From Halorubrum sp. DM2 (GTDB taxonomy: Archaea > Halobacteriota > Halobacteria > Halobacteriales > Haloferacaceae), in the NCBI RefSeq assembly GCF_901686465.1, contig NZ_LR594487.1, positions 2,607,074 to 2,671,073 of the forward strand: a stretch of DNA of 64,000 nucleotides, read 5' to 3'. Made by a program: the position numbers and the translations under genes. The notes under the pieces were generated by a model. It worked only from the letters and a program-made list of their open reading frames with translations. It ran no database searches and was not told the origin of the DNA. Shown here piece after piece: positions 25,705 to 32,579 of the stretch; the stretch's first letter is position 1, and every line of letters begins with the position of its first letter.

Positions 25705-26571
25705 ATGACAGACGAGACCGACGCGGACGCTCCCGCCGTCGACTCCCCGGCGTCCGACGCCGAGAGCGAAGACCCCAACGACGAGGCCGGCTACCACGTC
25801 GAGGCCGCGGCCGAGGATGTCGCCGACGCCGTCCTGCTCCCCGGCAACCCCGAGCGCGTCGACAAGATCACGGCGCTGTGGGACGACCACGAGGAGGTCG
25901 CGCGCCACCGCGAGTACCGCACCGCGACCGGCAGCTACGACGGGACCCCGATCTCCGTCACCTCGACCGGGATCGGGTCGCCCTCGGCCGCCATCGCCGT
26001 CGAGGAGCTCGCGCGCGTCGGCGTCGACACGTTCATTCGAGTCGGTTCCTGCGGCGCGATCCAGCCGGAGATGGACGTCGGCGATCTGGTGATCACGACC
26101 GGCGCGGTCCGGCAGGAGGGGACGAGCGACGAGTACGTCCGCGAGGACTACCCCGCGAGCGCCGACGGCGAGGTCGTCTCCGCGCTAGTCGCCGCCGCGG
26201 AGCGGCTGGGCCACGACTACCACACCGGCGTCACGATGAGCGCTGACTCCTTCTACGCGGGCCAGGGACGCCCCGGGTTCGAGGGGTTCGAGGCCGCCGG
26301 CTCGGACGAGTTGGTCGCGGAGCTACGGGACGCGAACGTGAAGAACATCGAGATGGAGGCGTCGGCGATCCTCACCATCGCGAACGTGTACGGGCTCCGG
26401 GCGGGGGCGGTCTGTTCGGTGTACGCGAACCGTATCACCGGCGAGTTCCGGACGGAGGGCGAGTCGCGCGCCGCAGAGACCGCGAGCCTCGCGGTGAAGC
26501 TGCTCGCGCGTATGGACGAGGTGAAACGCGAGGCGGGTGCCGACCGCTGGCACGCCGGGCTCTCGCTGTAG
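25705..26571 (+). CDS. udp: uridine phosphorylase
   Basis: Cleaves uridine with phosphate to uracil and ribose 1-phosphate. A 288-aa member of the nucleoside phosphorylase family, it has the phosphate loop LLPGNPERVDKI near residue 45, GTPISVTSTGIGSPSAAIAVEEL near 80, and RVGSCGAIQ (the R-x-G-(S/T)-(C/S)-G motif) near 113. NIEMEASAILTIA near 215 carries the ribose-binding Met-Glu. The first 30 residues are an acidic haloarchaeal extension. The salvage partner cytidine deaminase is upstream. Purine nucleoside phosphorylase activity is a less likely alternative. Confidence 0.9.
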   Translation: MTDETDADAPAVDSPASDAESEDPNDEAGYHVEAAAEDVADAVLLPGNPERVDKITALWDDHEEVARHREYRTATGSYDGTPISVTSTGIGSPSAAIAVEELARVGVDTFIRVGSCGAIQPEMDVGDLVITTGAVRQEGTSDEYVREDYPASADGEVVSALVAAAERLGHDYHTGVTMSADSFYAGQGRPGFEGFEAAGSDELVAELRDANVKNIEMEASAILTIANVYGLRAGAVCSVYANRITGEFRTEGESRAAETASLAVKLLARMDEVKREAGADRWHAGLSL

Positions 26572-26624
26572 CGAGTGTAGGCCTGCCGCGTTCGCAATAT
26601 TTGCTGGCAGTCGTTCCAAAGCGA

Positions 26625-26632
26625 CTTTATCC
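26625..26632 (+). promoter_or_regulatory. TATA box of the type II NADH dehydrogenase gene
   Basis: CTTTATCC lies 22-29 nt before the ATG at 26654, a typical haloarchaeal leaderless arrangement. Confidence 0.5.
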
Positions 26633-26653
26633 GCGGGCCGCGGAGCGACACGC

Positions 26654-27835
26654 ATGAGTACACAGGTCGTGGTCGTCGGCTCCGGGTACGCCGGCGCAGG
26701 GGCGGTGAAGGCGTTCGAAGACGAGGTCGGCGAGGGCGAGGCGGAGCTCACGTGGATCTCCGAACACGACTACCACCTCGTTTTACACGAGGTCCACCGC
26801 GCGATCCGCAACCCCGCGGTCGAAGACAAGATTACGATCCCCGTCGACGAGATCAAATCGCCCGAGTCCGACTTCGTCCAGGGTCGGGTCGTCGACGTCG
26901 ACCCCGAGGAGCGAGTCGTCGAGACGGACGACGGGACGACCGTCGACTACGACTACCTCCTCTTGGGTGTCGGCTCCACGACGGCCTTCTTCGGCATCGA
27001 GGGGCTGAAGGAGAACGCCCACCAGCTGAAGGGCCTGGAGGACGCGAAGGCGATCCACGAGGACGTCCGCGAGGCGGCGGCCGAGGCCACCCGCTCCGAC
27101 CCCGTCGAGGTCATCGTCGGCGGTGCCGGCCTCTCGGGCATCCAGACGGCGGGCGAGATCGCCGAGTACCGCGACAAGCACCGCGCGCCCATCAACATCA
27201 AGCTCGTCGAGGGCCTCGACGAGGTCTTCCCCGGCAACGACCCCCAGGTACAGGGTGCGCTGCGCCAGCGGCTGGAGGACGCCGACGTGGAGATCCTCAC
27301 CGGCGACTTCATCTCGAAGGCCGACGAGGAGGCCGTCTACCTCGGCGGCGGCGAGGACGAGGAGCCGGAGGAACTCGCACACGACGTGCTGATCTGGACC
27401 GGCGGAATTACGGGCCAGCCGGAGTTAGAGAACGTCGAGGTCGACAAGGACGAGCGCTCGAACCGCGTCCACGCCGGCTCCGACTTCACCACCAGCGACG
27501 ACCGCGTGTTCGCCATCGGCGACACCGCCCTCGTCGAGCAGGGCGACGACGACGTCGCGCCGCCGACCGCGCAGGCCGCCTGGCAGGCCGCCGAGGTCGC
27601 CGGGGCCAACCTCGCTCGCGCCGCCCGCGGCGCGCCGCTCCGCTCGTGGACCCACGAGGACAAGGGGACGGTCATCTCCGTCGGCGAGGACGCGGTCGCC
27701 CACGACGTGATGGGAATGCCGATCAAGACGTTCGGCGGGAAGCCCGCGAAGCTGCTGAAGAAGGCCATCGCCACGCGCTGGATCGCCAAGGTCTCCTCCG
27801 CGAGCCGCGGCGTCAGCGCGTTCGGCGACATGTGA
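26654..27835 (+). CDS. ndh: type II NADH dehydrogenase (FAD-dependent pyridine nucleotide-disulfide oxidoreductase family)
   Basis: A 393-aa flavoprotein that probably feeds electrons from NADH to the quinone pool at the inner face of the membrane, without proton pumping. The N-terminal FAD site is VVVVGSGYAGAGAVKAF. YDYLLLGVGS near residue 100 and the NAD site EVIVGGAGLSGIQTAGEIAEY near 157 follow. The C-terminal FAD motif RVFAIGDTALVEQ lies near 285. The C-terminal end, with basic and hydrophobic residues (GKPAKLLKKAIATRWIAKVSS), could be the membrane-contact segment. A sulfide:quinone reductase is a less likely alternative because the characteristic cysteines are absent. Confidence 0.86.
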   Translation: MSTQVVVVGSGYAGAGAVKAFEDEVGEGEAELTWISEHDYHLVLHEVHRAIRNPAVEDKITIPVDEIKSPESDFVQGRVVDVDPEERVVETDDGTTVDYDYLLLGVGSTTAFFGIEGLKENAHQLKGLEDAKAIHEDVREAAAEATRSDPVEVIVGGAGLSGIQTAGEIAEYRDKHRAPINIKLVEGLDEVFPGNDPQVQGALRQRLEDADVEILTGDFISKADEEAVYLGGGEDEEPEELAHDVLIWTGGITGQPELENVEVDKDERSNRVHAGSDFTTSDDRVFAIGDTALVEQGDDDVAPPTAQAAWQAAEVAGANLARAARGAPLRSWTHEDKGTVISVGEDAVAHDVMGMPIKTFGGKPAKLLKKAIATRWIAKVSSASRGVSAFGDM

Positions 27836-27957
27836 GTAGGGGCGACTCGCGGCTATACGATGTTGCTATCGTTCATAAGCGCTCGATCAACGTGGAGACC
27901 GCCGAAGCTCAAGCCGCTCGGCGATACGTTGCTGCTTTCAGGTCGCTGATCGACACG
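27836..27957. repeat. short tandem remnant of the dispersed element's 3' end next to copy C
   Basis: On the minus strand the 3' end of copy C is followed after about 45 nt by a second, degenerate version of its terminal motif: GAGCGGCTTGAGCTTCGGCGG (27899-27920 region) against GCGGCTGGGGCTTCGGCGG. GTGTCGATCAGCGAC-like and GTTGATCGAGCGCTTAT-like words flank each unit. A similar arrangement lies beyond copy D. No gene is seen here. Confidence 0.5.
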
Positions 27958-28227
27958 ACCGCCGAAGCCCCAGCCGCGAGGCGGGCGCACGCTCGGGGCG
28001 GTCCTCTCTCAGTCGCTCGTTTCACTCGCTCCTTCGCTGTGGTCCTGCTGTCGCCTGCGCCCGCCTCGCGGCTGCCCCTTCGAGTCCCGCCCCGCACAGC
28101 ACACAGCACCGCAACCGCGCCTCACTCCTCCCCAGCCTCGCGGCTCGCGCTCTCCGAGCGCTCGCCGCGTCCCTCGCGCGGCGCTCCTCGGCCGCGATGC
28201 GGCCTCGGAGGCGCGCGCCACCGCACC
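27958..28227 (-). repeat. dispersed structured element, copy C
   Basis: A 270-bp copy in minus orientation. Hairpin 1 is GAGGCCGC-ATC-GCGGCC, and hairpin 2 is built on GCGCTC/GAGCGC words. The closing stem is 28056-28082 with 27963-27989: a 19-bp helix CAGCCGCGAGGCGGGCGCA with its complement, then the GGG/GGG loop and the CGAAG/CTTCG helix. It lies 130 nt after the stop of the co-oriented HTH gene (28358-28891), and 120 nt from the convergent NADH dehydrogenase. Confidence 0.8.
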
Positions 28228-28357
28228 GTAGATCACTCGCTTTTCCTCTGTACTGACCGCTCGAAGACGTAGAGAGGAATCGATCGCCGAGAACTTTGAG
28301 AAGGTCGTTTCGACGGAATACTCCGGCACCCGTTCGACGTGAACCCGATCGTCGCCG

Positions 28358-28891
28358 TTAGTGCTCGGCCGGCTCGTCGGGCGCTCGCATGTCGTCGATC
28401 CGGAGGATGAGGACGTTCGCGGTGTCGTCTTTGCCGTCGACCGTCCCGTCGATGACGAGCTTCGAGAGCGGCGTCGGACCGACGGTGACGGAGTCGCCCT
28501 CGTGGAAGTCGCGGACCGAGCCCTGAACGTGGATCTCGGCGCGGCACAGCTCGGGGTGGTGGACGCTGGAGAGGTCGATCCCGTCGACGTTGACCCCCTC
28601 GATCTGCTCGCCCTCGTGGTAGATCGGGACGTCGGCCGGCTCGTCCATGCGCTGGATGTCGAGCGCCTCGTAGGCGTTCGAGGTGGGCTTGTAGCCGCCC
28701 TTCGGTCCCGGTACGCCCTCGACCAGCTGGAGGGCCTTGAGGCTCTGCATCTGGTTGCGGATCGTTCCCGGGTTACGGTCGACCTCCTCGGCGATCGCCT
28801 CGCCTTTCACGGCGTCTTCCTGTTCCCCGTACAGGTTGATCAGGGCCGTGAGGATGCTTTTCTGGCTCGACGTGAGCTCGATCGATGACAT
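28358..28891 (-). CDS. winged-helix transcriptional regulator with C-terminal beta domain
   Basis: A 177-aa haloarchaeal regulator. Residues 1-75 form a winged-helix DNA-binding domain (QKSILTALINLYGEQEDAVKGEAIAEEV, then the recognition helix NPGTIRNQMQSLKAL and the wing GPKGGYKPTSNAYEAL). Residues 85-170 are a beta-rich domain with GDSVTVGPTPLSKLVIDGTVDG and DTANVLILRIDDM, which may bind a small ligand. The ligand and targets are unknown. The TATA-like CATTTAAGC is about 25-33 nt upstream on the minus strand. Copy C of the dispersed element follows the gene. Confidence 0.82.
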   Translation of the reverse strand: MSSIELTSSQKSILTALINLYGEQEDAVKGEAIAEEVDRNPGTIRNQMQSLKALQLVEGVPGPKGGYKPTSNAYEALDIQRMDEPADVPIYHEGEQIEGVNVDGIDLSSVHHPELCRAEIHVQGSVRDFHEGDSVTVGPTPLSKLVIDGTVDGKDDTANVLILRIDDMRAPDEPAEH

Positions 28892-28914
28892 GCGAACAGA
28901 TAGATAGCGCCCCC

Positions 28915-28923
28915 GCTTAAATG
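28915..28923 (-). promoter_or_regulatory. TATA box of the winged-helix regulator gene
   Basis: CATTTAAGC on the minus strand lies 24-32 nt before the ATG at 28891. Confidence 0.5.
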
Positions 28924-28998
28924 CGATGGAACTCACTTATAAACGATCGTGTGGAATCCGCTCGGTGGCGGGCTACGGCCGGCTCCGGTCGGTTCGGG

Positions 28999-29217
28999 TC
29001 ACTCGCCGCGCAGCCGCTTCATCCGAACGTACGCGATCGGACTGGAGAGCGCGACGACAACGCCGACGCCGACCAGCGCGAGCCCGAGGTCGGCGGAGAC
29101 GAACGAGACCGCGCCGCCGACGAGTCCGACCGCCGCGCCGGTGAACGCGACCGCGATCATCGCGCCGACCGGCTCGATGTCGCCGGGCTCGACGGAGTAC
29201 GAATCCGAACCGTCCAT
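28999..29217 (-). CDS. small two-helix membrane protein
   Basis: A 72-aa protein with a short acidic N terminus (DGSDSYSVEPGDIEP) and two hydrophobic segments (residues about 20-38 and 43-62). It ends in a basic tail (YVRMKRLRGE), predicting both termini on the cytoplasmic side. The function is unknown. The ATG at 29217 starts the acidic head, and an upstream ATG at 29244 adds only nine non-conserved residues. It is divergent from arginase. Confidence 0.65.
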   Translation of the reverse strand: MDGSDSYSVEPGDIEPVGAMIAVAFTGAAVGLVGGAVSFVSADLGLALVGVGVVVALSSPIAYVRMKRLRGE

Positions 29218-29342
29218 GGTCGACCCGTGGCGGTCCGGGCGCAAAACGGTGTCCGATCCGGCGAGGCGGGTACGGTAGGCACGGCGGGCACGGCTGGACG
29301 GCGATCCCCACCATTCAAGCGCCGGCGCGCCGCGTAGCCGGT

Positions 29343-30248
29343 ATGACCACGGTCAGGATCATCGGCGCGCCGACCGACTACGGGGCGAACCGACGCGGGG
29401 TCGACATGGGACCGTCGGCGATCCGGTACGGCGGGCTCGCCGACCAGCTCGCCGGAGCGGGCGTCGAGACGACCGACGGGGGCGACCTCCTCGTCCCGCG
29501 CGCCGAGGAGCGCGATCCGGACGCGGACGCGCCGAGCGAGGGGAAGGCGAAGTTCCTCCGCGAGACGGCCGACGTCTGCCGGCGGCTCGGCGACGAGGTC
29601 GCGGCGACGCTCGCCGACGGGGAGATCCCGCTCGCGCTCGGCGGCGACCACTCCATCGCCATCGGGAGTCTCGTCGGGTCCGCGCGCGACGCGGACATCG
29701 GTGCCGTGTGGTTCGACGCGCACGCCGACCTCAACACGCCCGCGACGACGCCCTCGGGCAACGTCCACGGGATGCCGCTGGCGGCCGCGCTCGGGATCGG
29801 CGAGTTCGCGGACACCGAGTGGGCGAACGCGACGGGGCTCTCCCCGGAGAACGTCGCCTTGGTCGGTCTCCGCTCGGTCGACGAGGCGGAGGCCGAGCTG
29901 ATCCGCGAGCGCGGCTTCGCGGCGTACACGATGTCCGACATCGACGAGCGGGGGATCACGGACGTCACGGAGGAGGCGCTGTCGGTCGCCGCGGCCGGCG
30001 TCGACGGGATCCACGTCAGCCTCGATCTGGACTGGCTCGACCCGAACGCGGCACCCGGCGTCGGGACGCCCGTCCGCGGCGGGGTCACCTACCGAGAGGC
30101 GCACAGCGCGATGGAGATCGTCGACGAGACGGACGCGCTCCGGTCGATGGAACTCGTCGAGGTGAATCCGACGCTCGACCAGCACAACGAGACGGCCGAA
30201 CTGGCGACGGAGCTGGCGGCGAGCGCGCTCGGGAAGCGCGTGCTGTAG
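29343..30248 (+). CDS. rocF: arginase
   Basis: Hydrolyses arginine to ornithine and urea, an entry to arginine catabolism. A 301-aa ureohydrolase with the binuclear Mn ligands in GGDHSIAIG (His near 102), WFDAHADLNTP (three ligands near 123-128) and SLDLDWLDP (Asp pair near 228). GVGTPVRGGVTYREAH and the C-terminal EVNPTLDQHNETAELA match bacterial arginases of the RocF type rather than agmatinases, which is why I prefer arginase. The N-terminal GAPTDYGANRRGVDMGPSAIRYGG is also typical. Agmatinase activity is the main alternative. Confidence 0.9.
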   Translation: MTTVRIIGAPTDYGANRRGVDMGPSAIRYGGLADQLAGAGVETTDGGDLLVPRAEERDPDADAPSEGKAKFLRETADVCRRLGDEVAATLADGEIPLALGGDHSIAIGSLVGSARDADIGAVWFDAHADLNTPATTPSGNVHGMPLAAALGIGEFADTEWANATGLSPENVALVGLRSVDEAEAELIRERGFAAYTMSDIDERGITDVTEEALSVAAAGVDGIHVSLDLDWLDPNAAPGVGTPVRGGVTYREAHSAMEIVDETDALRSMELVEVNPTLDQHNETAELATELAASALGKRVL

Positions 30249-30274
30249 GGTCGAACTCGCCGAGATCGACCGCG

Positions 30275-30574
30275 TCAGACGCCGCGGTCGAGCTGTTCGA
30301 CGACCCGCTGGAGGTCCGCTTCGGTCTCGATCTCGCCTTTGATCTCCTCGCGGCGGCGCACCGCCGCCGAGTCGGCGTCGTACGCGCGGACGAACTCGGC
30401 GCGGGTGTGCTCGTCGAACGCGTGGCGGATCGCGAAGTAGCCGTCGGGGACGATGGTGCCACACACCTTGCACTCGTGGCGCTGGTGGTCGTTGGTCTGG
30501 TGGACGATCGCCGCCTCCACGTCGTCGAAGGCGGCGTCGCAGTCGCCGATGCCGCACGTCCAGCGAGGGGCCAT
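30275..30574 (-). CDS. small zinc-finger-like protein
   Basis: A 99-aa protein with two Cys/His clusters. Residues 7-32 contain CGIGDC followed by HQTNDHQRH, and residues 34-57 contain CKVCG followed by RHAFDEH, a pattern of C2H2-like fingers. The C-terminal half is a charged helix (DSAAVRRREEIKGEIETEADLQRVVEQLDRG). It likely binds nucleic acid or protein; no specific role is known to me. It is convergent with arginase, with 26 nt between the stops. Confidence 0.8.
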   Translation of the reverse strand: MAPRWTCGIGDCDAAFDDVEAAIVHQTNDHQRHECKVCGTIVPDGYFAIRHAFDEHTRAEFVRAYDADSAAVRRREEIKGEIETEADLQRVVEQLDRGV

Positions 30575-30696
30575 ACCCGGACTCTCGCCCGCGGGAGATT
30601 AACGCTTTCCCACGTCGACGCCGCGTTCGGCCTGCGGTCGCGGCACCGTCGTCGTCGAACGATACGCCTTTGCGCGACGGCGACGACCGTCCGACC

Positions 30697-31461
30697 GTGA
30701 CCCGATCGCAAACGCGCGTCGACGCCCACGTCAAGGTGCTCGACGACGAGGTCGTCGCCCGCGCGAAGGCCCGCGGGATCGACGCGCTCGTGTACGCGCC
30801 GCACTTCACGCGGCTCCCCACGGTCCGGGAGCGCGCGGCACGGTACTCCGACGACGAGCTGACCGTCGTCCCCGCCCGCGAGGTGTTCACCGGCGACTGG
30901 GGGAACCGCCGGCACCTCCTCGTCGTCGGCCTCTCCGACCCGGTCCCCGACTACATCACCTTCGAGGGCGCGATGGCGGAGTTCGTGCGGCAGGACGCCG
31001 CCGTCCTCGTCCCGCATCCCGGCTTTGCTACCATCTCGCTCACGCAGCCCGAGGTCGACGCTCACGCCGACCGGATCGACGCGATAGAGACGTACAACAC
31101 GAAGCTGCTGCCCCACCAGAACGCCCGAGCGCGCCGGACCGCCGAGGCGACCGACTGCGCCGGGTTCGGCTCGTCGTACGCGCACCTCTCCGGCACGGTC
31201 GGCGAGGCGTGGACCGCCTTCGAGGGCGACCTCGACGACGCCGAGGCGGTCGCCGACGCGTTCCGCGAGCGCCGTCCCCGAAAGGTTATCCACCGCGGCG
31301 GGGCCGGCCACCGGCTCCGCGGGCTCGTCGAGTTCGCGCACCTCGGCTATGAGAACACTTGGGTGAAACTCGACCGCATGTTCCTCTCCGGCAACGAGCC
31401 GACGCTCCCGTCGAACGTCGCCTACGAGGGCCGGTTCGACGACGTGAGCGTCTACGAGTAG
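30697..31461 (+). CDS. PHP-domain metal-dependent phosphoesterase-like protein
   Basis: A 254-aa PHP-superfamily protein. It begins with DAHVKVLDDEVVARAKARGIDALVYAPHF, a degenerate PHP motif I in which HxH is reduced to a single His. It continues with VVPAREVFTGDW, VLVPHPGFATIS (His pair), AIETYNTKLLPHQNARAR and GSSYAHLSGTVGEAWTAF. The active site may therefore be altered relative to canonical PHP enzymes. Its role (nucleoside phosphate or RNA ends) is unknown. The start is taken as the GTG at 30697; a TTG at 30670 would add nine residues. Copy D of the dispersed element starts only 9 nt after the stop. Confidence 0.82.
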   Translation: MTRSQTRVDAHVKVLDDEVVARAKARGIDALVYAPHFTRLPTVRERAARYSDDELTVVPAREVFTGDWGNRRHLLVVGLSDPVPDYITFEGAMAEFVRQDAAVLVPHPGFATISLTQPEVDAHADRIDAIETYNTKLLPHQNARARRTAEATDCAGFGSSYAHLSGTVGEAWTAFEGDLDDAEAVADAFRERRPRKVIHRGGAGHRLRGLVEFAHLGYENTWVKLDRMFLSGNEPTLPSNVAYEGRFDDVSVYE

Positions 31462-31470
31462 ACGGACAAA

Positions 31471-31787
31471 GCGGTGGCGCGTGCCTGCGAGCGGCCGGAG
31501 GCCGCGAGACGCGAGGGACCGGAGGTCCCTCTGGCAGCCGGCGGCTCCGCCGCCGGCGACAGCACGCGCGAGGCTGGGGAGGCGTGAGGTGCTGTGCGGG
31601 GCGGTGCCGGGTGGGACTCGAAGGGGCAGTCGCGAGGCGGGCGTAGGCGTTCACGAGAGCGAAGCTCTCGTGAGCCAATCAGAACGCTCCGCGTTCTGAT
31701 GACGACGCAAGCACCGCAGGAGCGAACGCAGTGAGCGACGAGGAGCGCAACGAGCGTACGCCCGCCTCGCGACTGGGGCTTCGGAGG
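31471..31787 (+). repeat. dispersed structured element, copy D (with extra hairpin insertion)
   Basis: A 317-bp copy in plus orientation. Hairpin 1 is GCGGCC-GGA-GGCCGC; hairpin 2 is GCCGGCGGC-TCC-GCCGCCGGC. The closing stem is 31619-31645 with 31757-31783, reading CAGTCGCGAGGCGGGCGTA with its exact complement. Two base pairs differ from copies B and C on both strands, so pairing is preserved. About 52 bp inside the stem (31649-31700) is extra and contains two perfect hairpins (CACGAGAG-CGAAG-CTCTCGTG and ATCAGAACGC-TCC-GCGTTCTGAT). It begins 9 nt after the PHP gene stop. Confidence 0.82.
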
Positions 31788-31900
31788 TATCCGTGTCGCT
31801 CGGCGATTTATAAGAAACAGCTACGTACAGCCGAGCGGCTGGGGATTCGGTAGCGTTCGCGTCGATCGACGATTTATAAATGACCGCACTACCGTGTCGC
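31788..31900. repeat. short tandem remnant of the dispersed element's 3' end next to copy D
   Basis: Beyond copy D there is a degenerate second terminal motif, GAGCGGCTGGGGATTCGG (31834-31853 region). Each of the two terminal motifs is followed by a related word (GTGTCGCTCGGCGATTTATAAG, then GCGTCGATCGACGATTTATAAATG). This mirrors the arrangement next to copy C. The rest of the gap to 31923 is A/T-rich with no gene. Confidence 0.5.
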
Positions 31901-31923
31901 TGATCGTTTCTACCGAGCCTCGT

Positions 31924-32436
31924 TTATATACCGAACCCGGCCGCGGCCTCCGAAATCGTCTGCGTGACCGCCGAGAGATCGAGTTCGAGATTGATGACGA
32001 ACTCGTTGATCGCCCAGAGCGCGGCGATCTCGACGGCCGTGATGATCACGGTGACGAGGTCCGCGTACTTGCTGCTCGTCGTCACGCCCGTCGGCAGCGA
32101 GTACTCCTTGTCGGAGAGCGGGTGGAACAGCGCGATCCCCCGTCGGCTCCCGACCACGTCGAGGACGTAGTGCGTCAACACGCCGATCCACACGTACTGG
32201 AGGTTGCCGAAGACTACCGGGTACGCGAGGAAGACCGCCAACACCGGGAGGCTGTGGAGCGTCTTCCGGTGGCGTCCGAAGGCGGTGTCGACGTCGGGGA
32301 ACAGCGCGCCCAACACGACGGGAACGGTGACCTGTGCGACCATCTTCGCCGTCGCCGCGTCGAGACCGGGTTCGAGGACGAATCCGAGTCCCAGCGCGAG
32401 CAGGAGCCCGTTGAGAACGTGGCCGCGTTTGTTCAT
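31924..32436 (-). CDS. membrane-bound metal-dependent hydrolase (YdjM/DUF457-like)
   Basis: A 170-aa membrane protein with four to five hydrophobic segments. It carries the family's conserved His/Asp positions: NKRGHVLNGLLLALG at the N terminus, GALFPDVDTAFGRHRKTLHSLP near residue 45, and LTHYVLDVVGSRRGIALFHPLS near 88. These residues are proposed to bind metal within the membrane. The substrate is unknown; relatives include the LexA-regulated YdjM of E. coli. It is convergent with copy D and divergent from the aminotransferase (143 nt). Confidence 0.85.
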   Translation of the reverse strand: MNKRGHVLNGLLLALGLGFVLEPGLDAATAKMVAQVTVPVVLGALFPDVDTAFGRHRKTLHSLPVLAVFLAYPVVFGNLQYVWIGVLTHYVLDVVGSRRGIALFHPLSDKEYSLPTGVTTSSKYADLVTVIITAVEIAALWAINEFVINLELDLSAVTQTISEAAAGFGI

Positions 32437-32579
32437 ACCGTTCGCTCTGCGTCTCGACAGGTCAAACCACCGGATCGCGGCGACGCTCGTAAGCTGCGCC
32501 TACCTCCCTCCCCTTCGGCGCTTTTGAGCCCCCGCTTCCCGGTCGAAAGAGCCACGGCGACCGCGTCCCACCCGGCCGT

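Noticed and set aside
31359..31699. Small open frames inside copy D of the dispersed element
   Set aside because: The equivalent positions of the other copies do not keep the same frame, while the stems are conserved, so the element is non-coding.
15830..31787. CRISPR array from repeated elements
   Set aside because: The repeats are about 265-320 bp, kilobases apart and in both orientations, with no short regular spacing.
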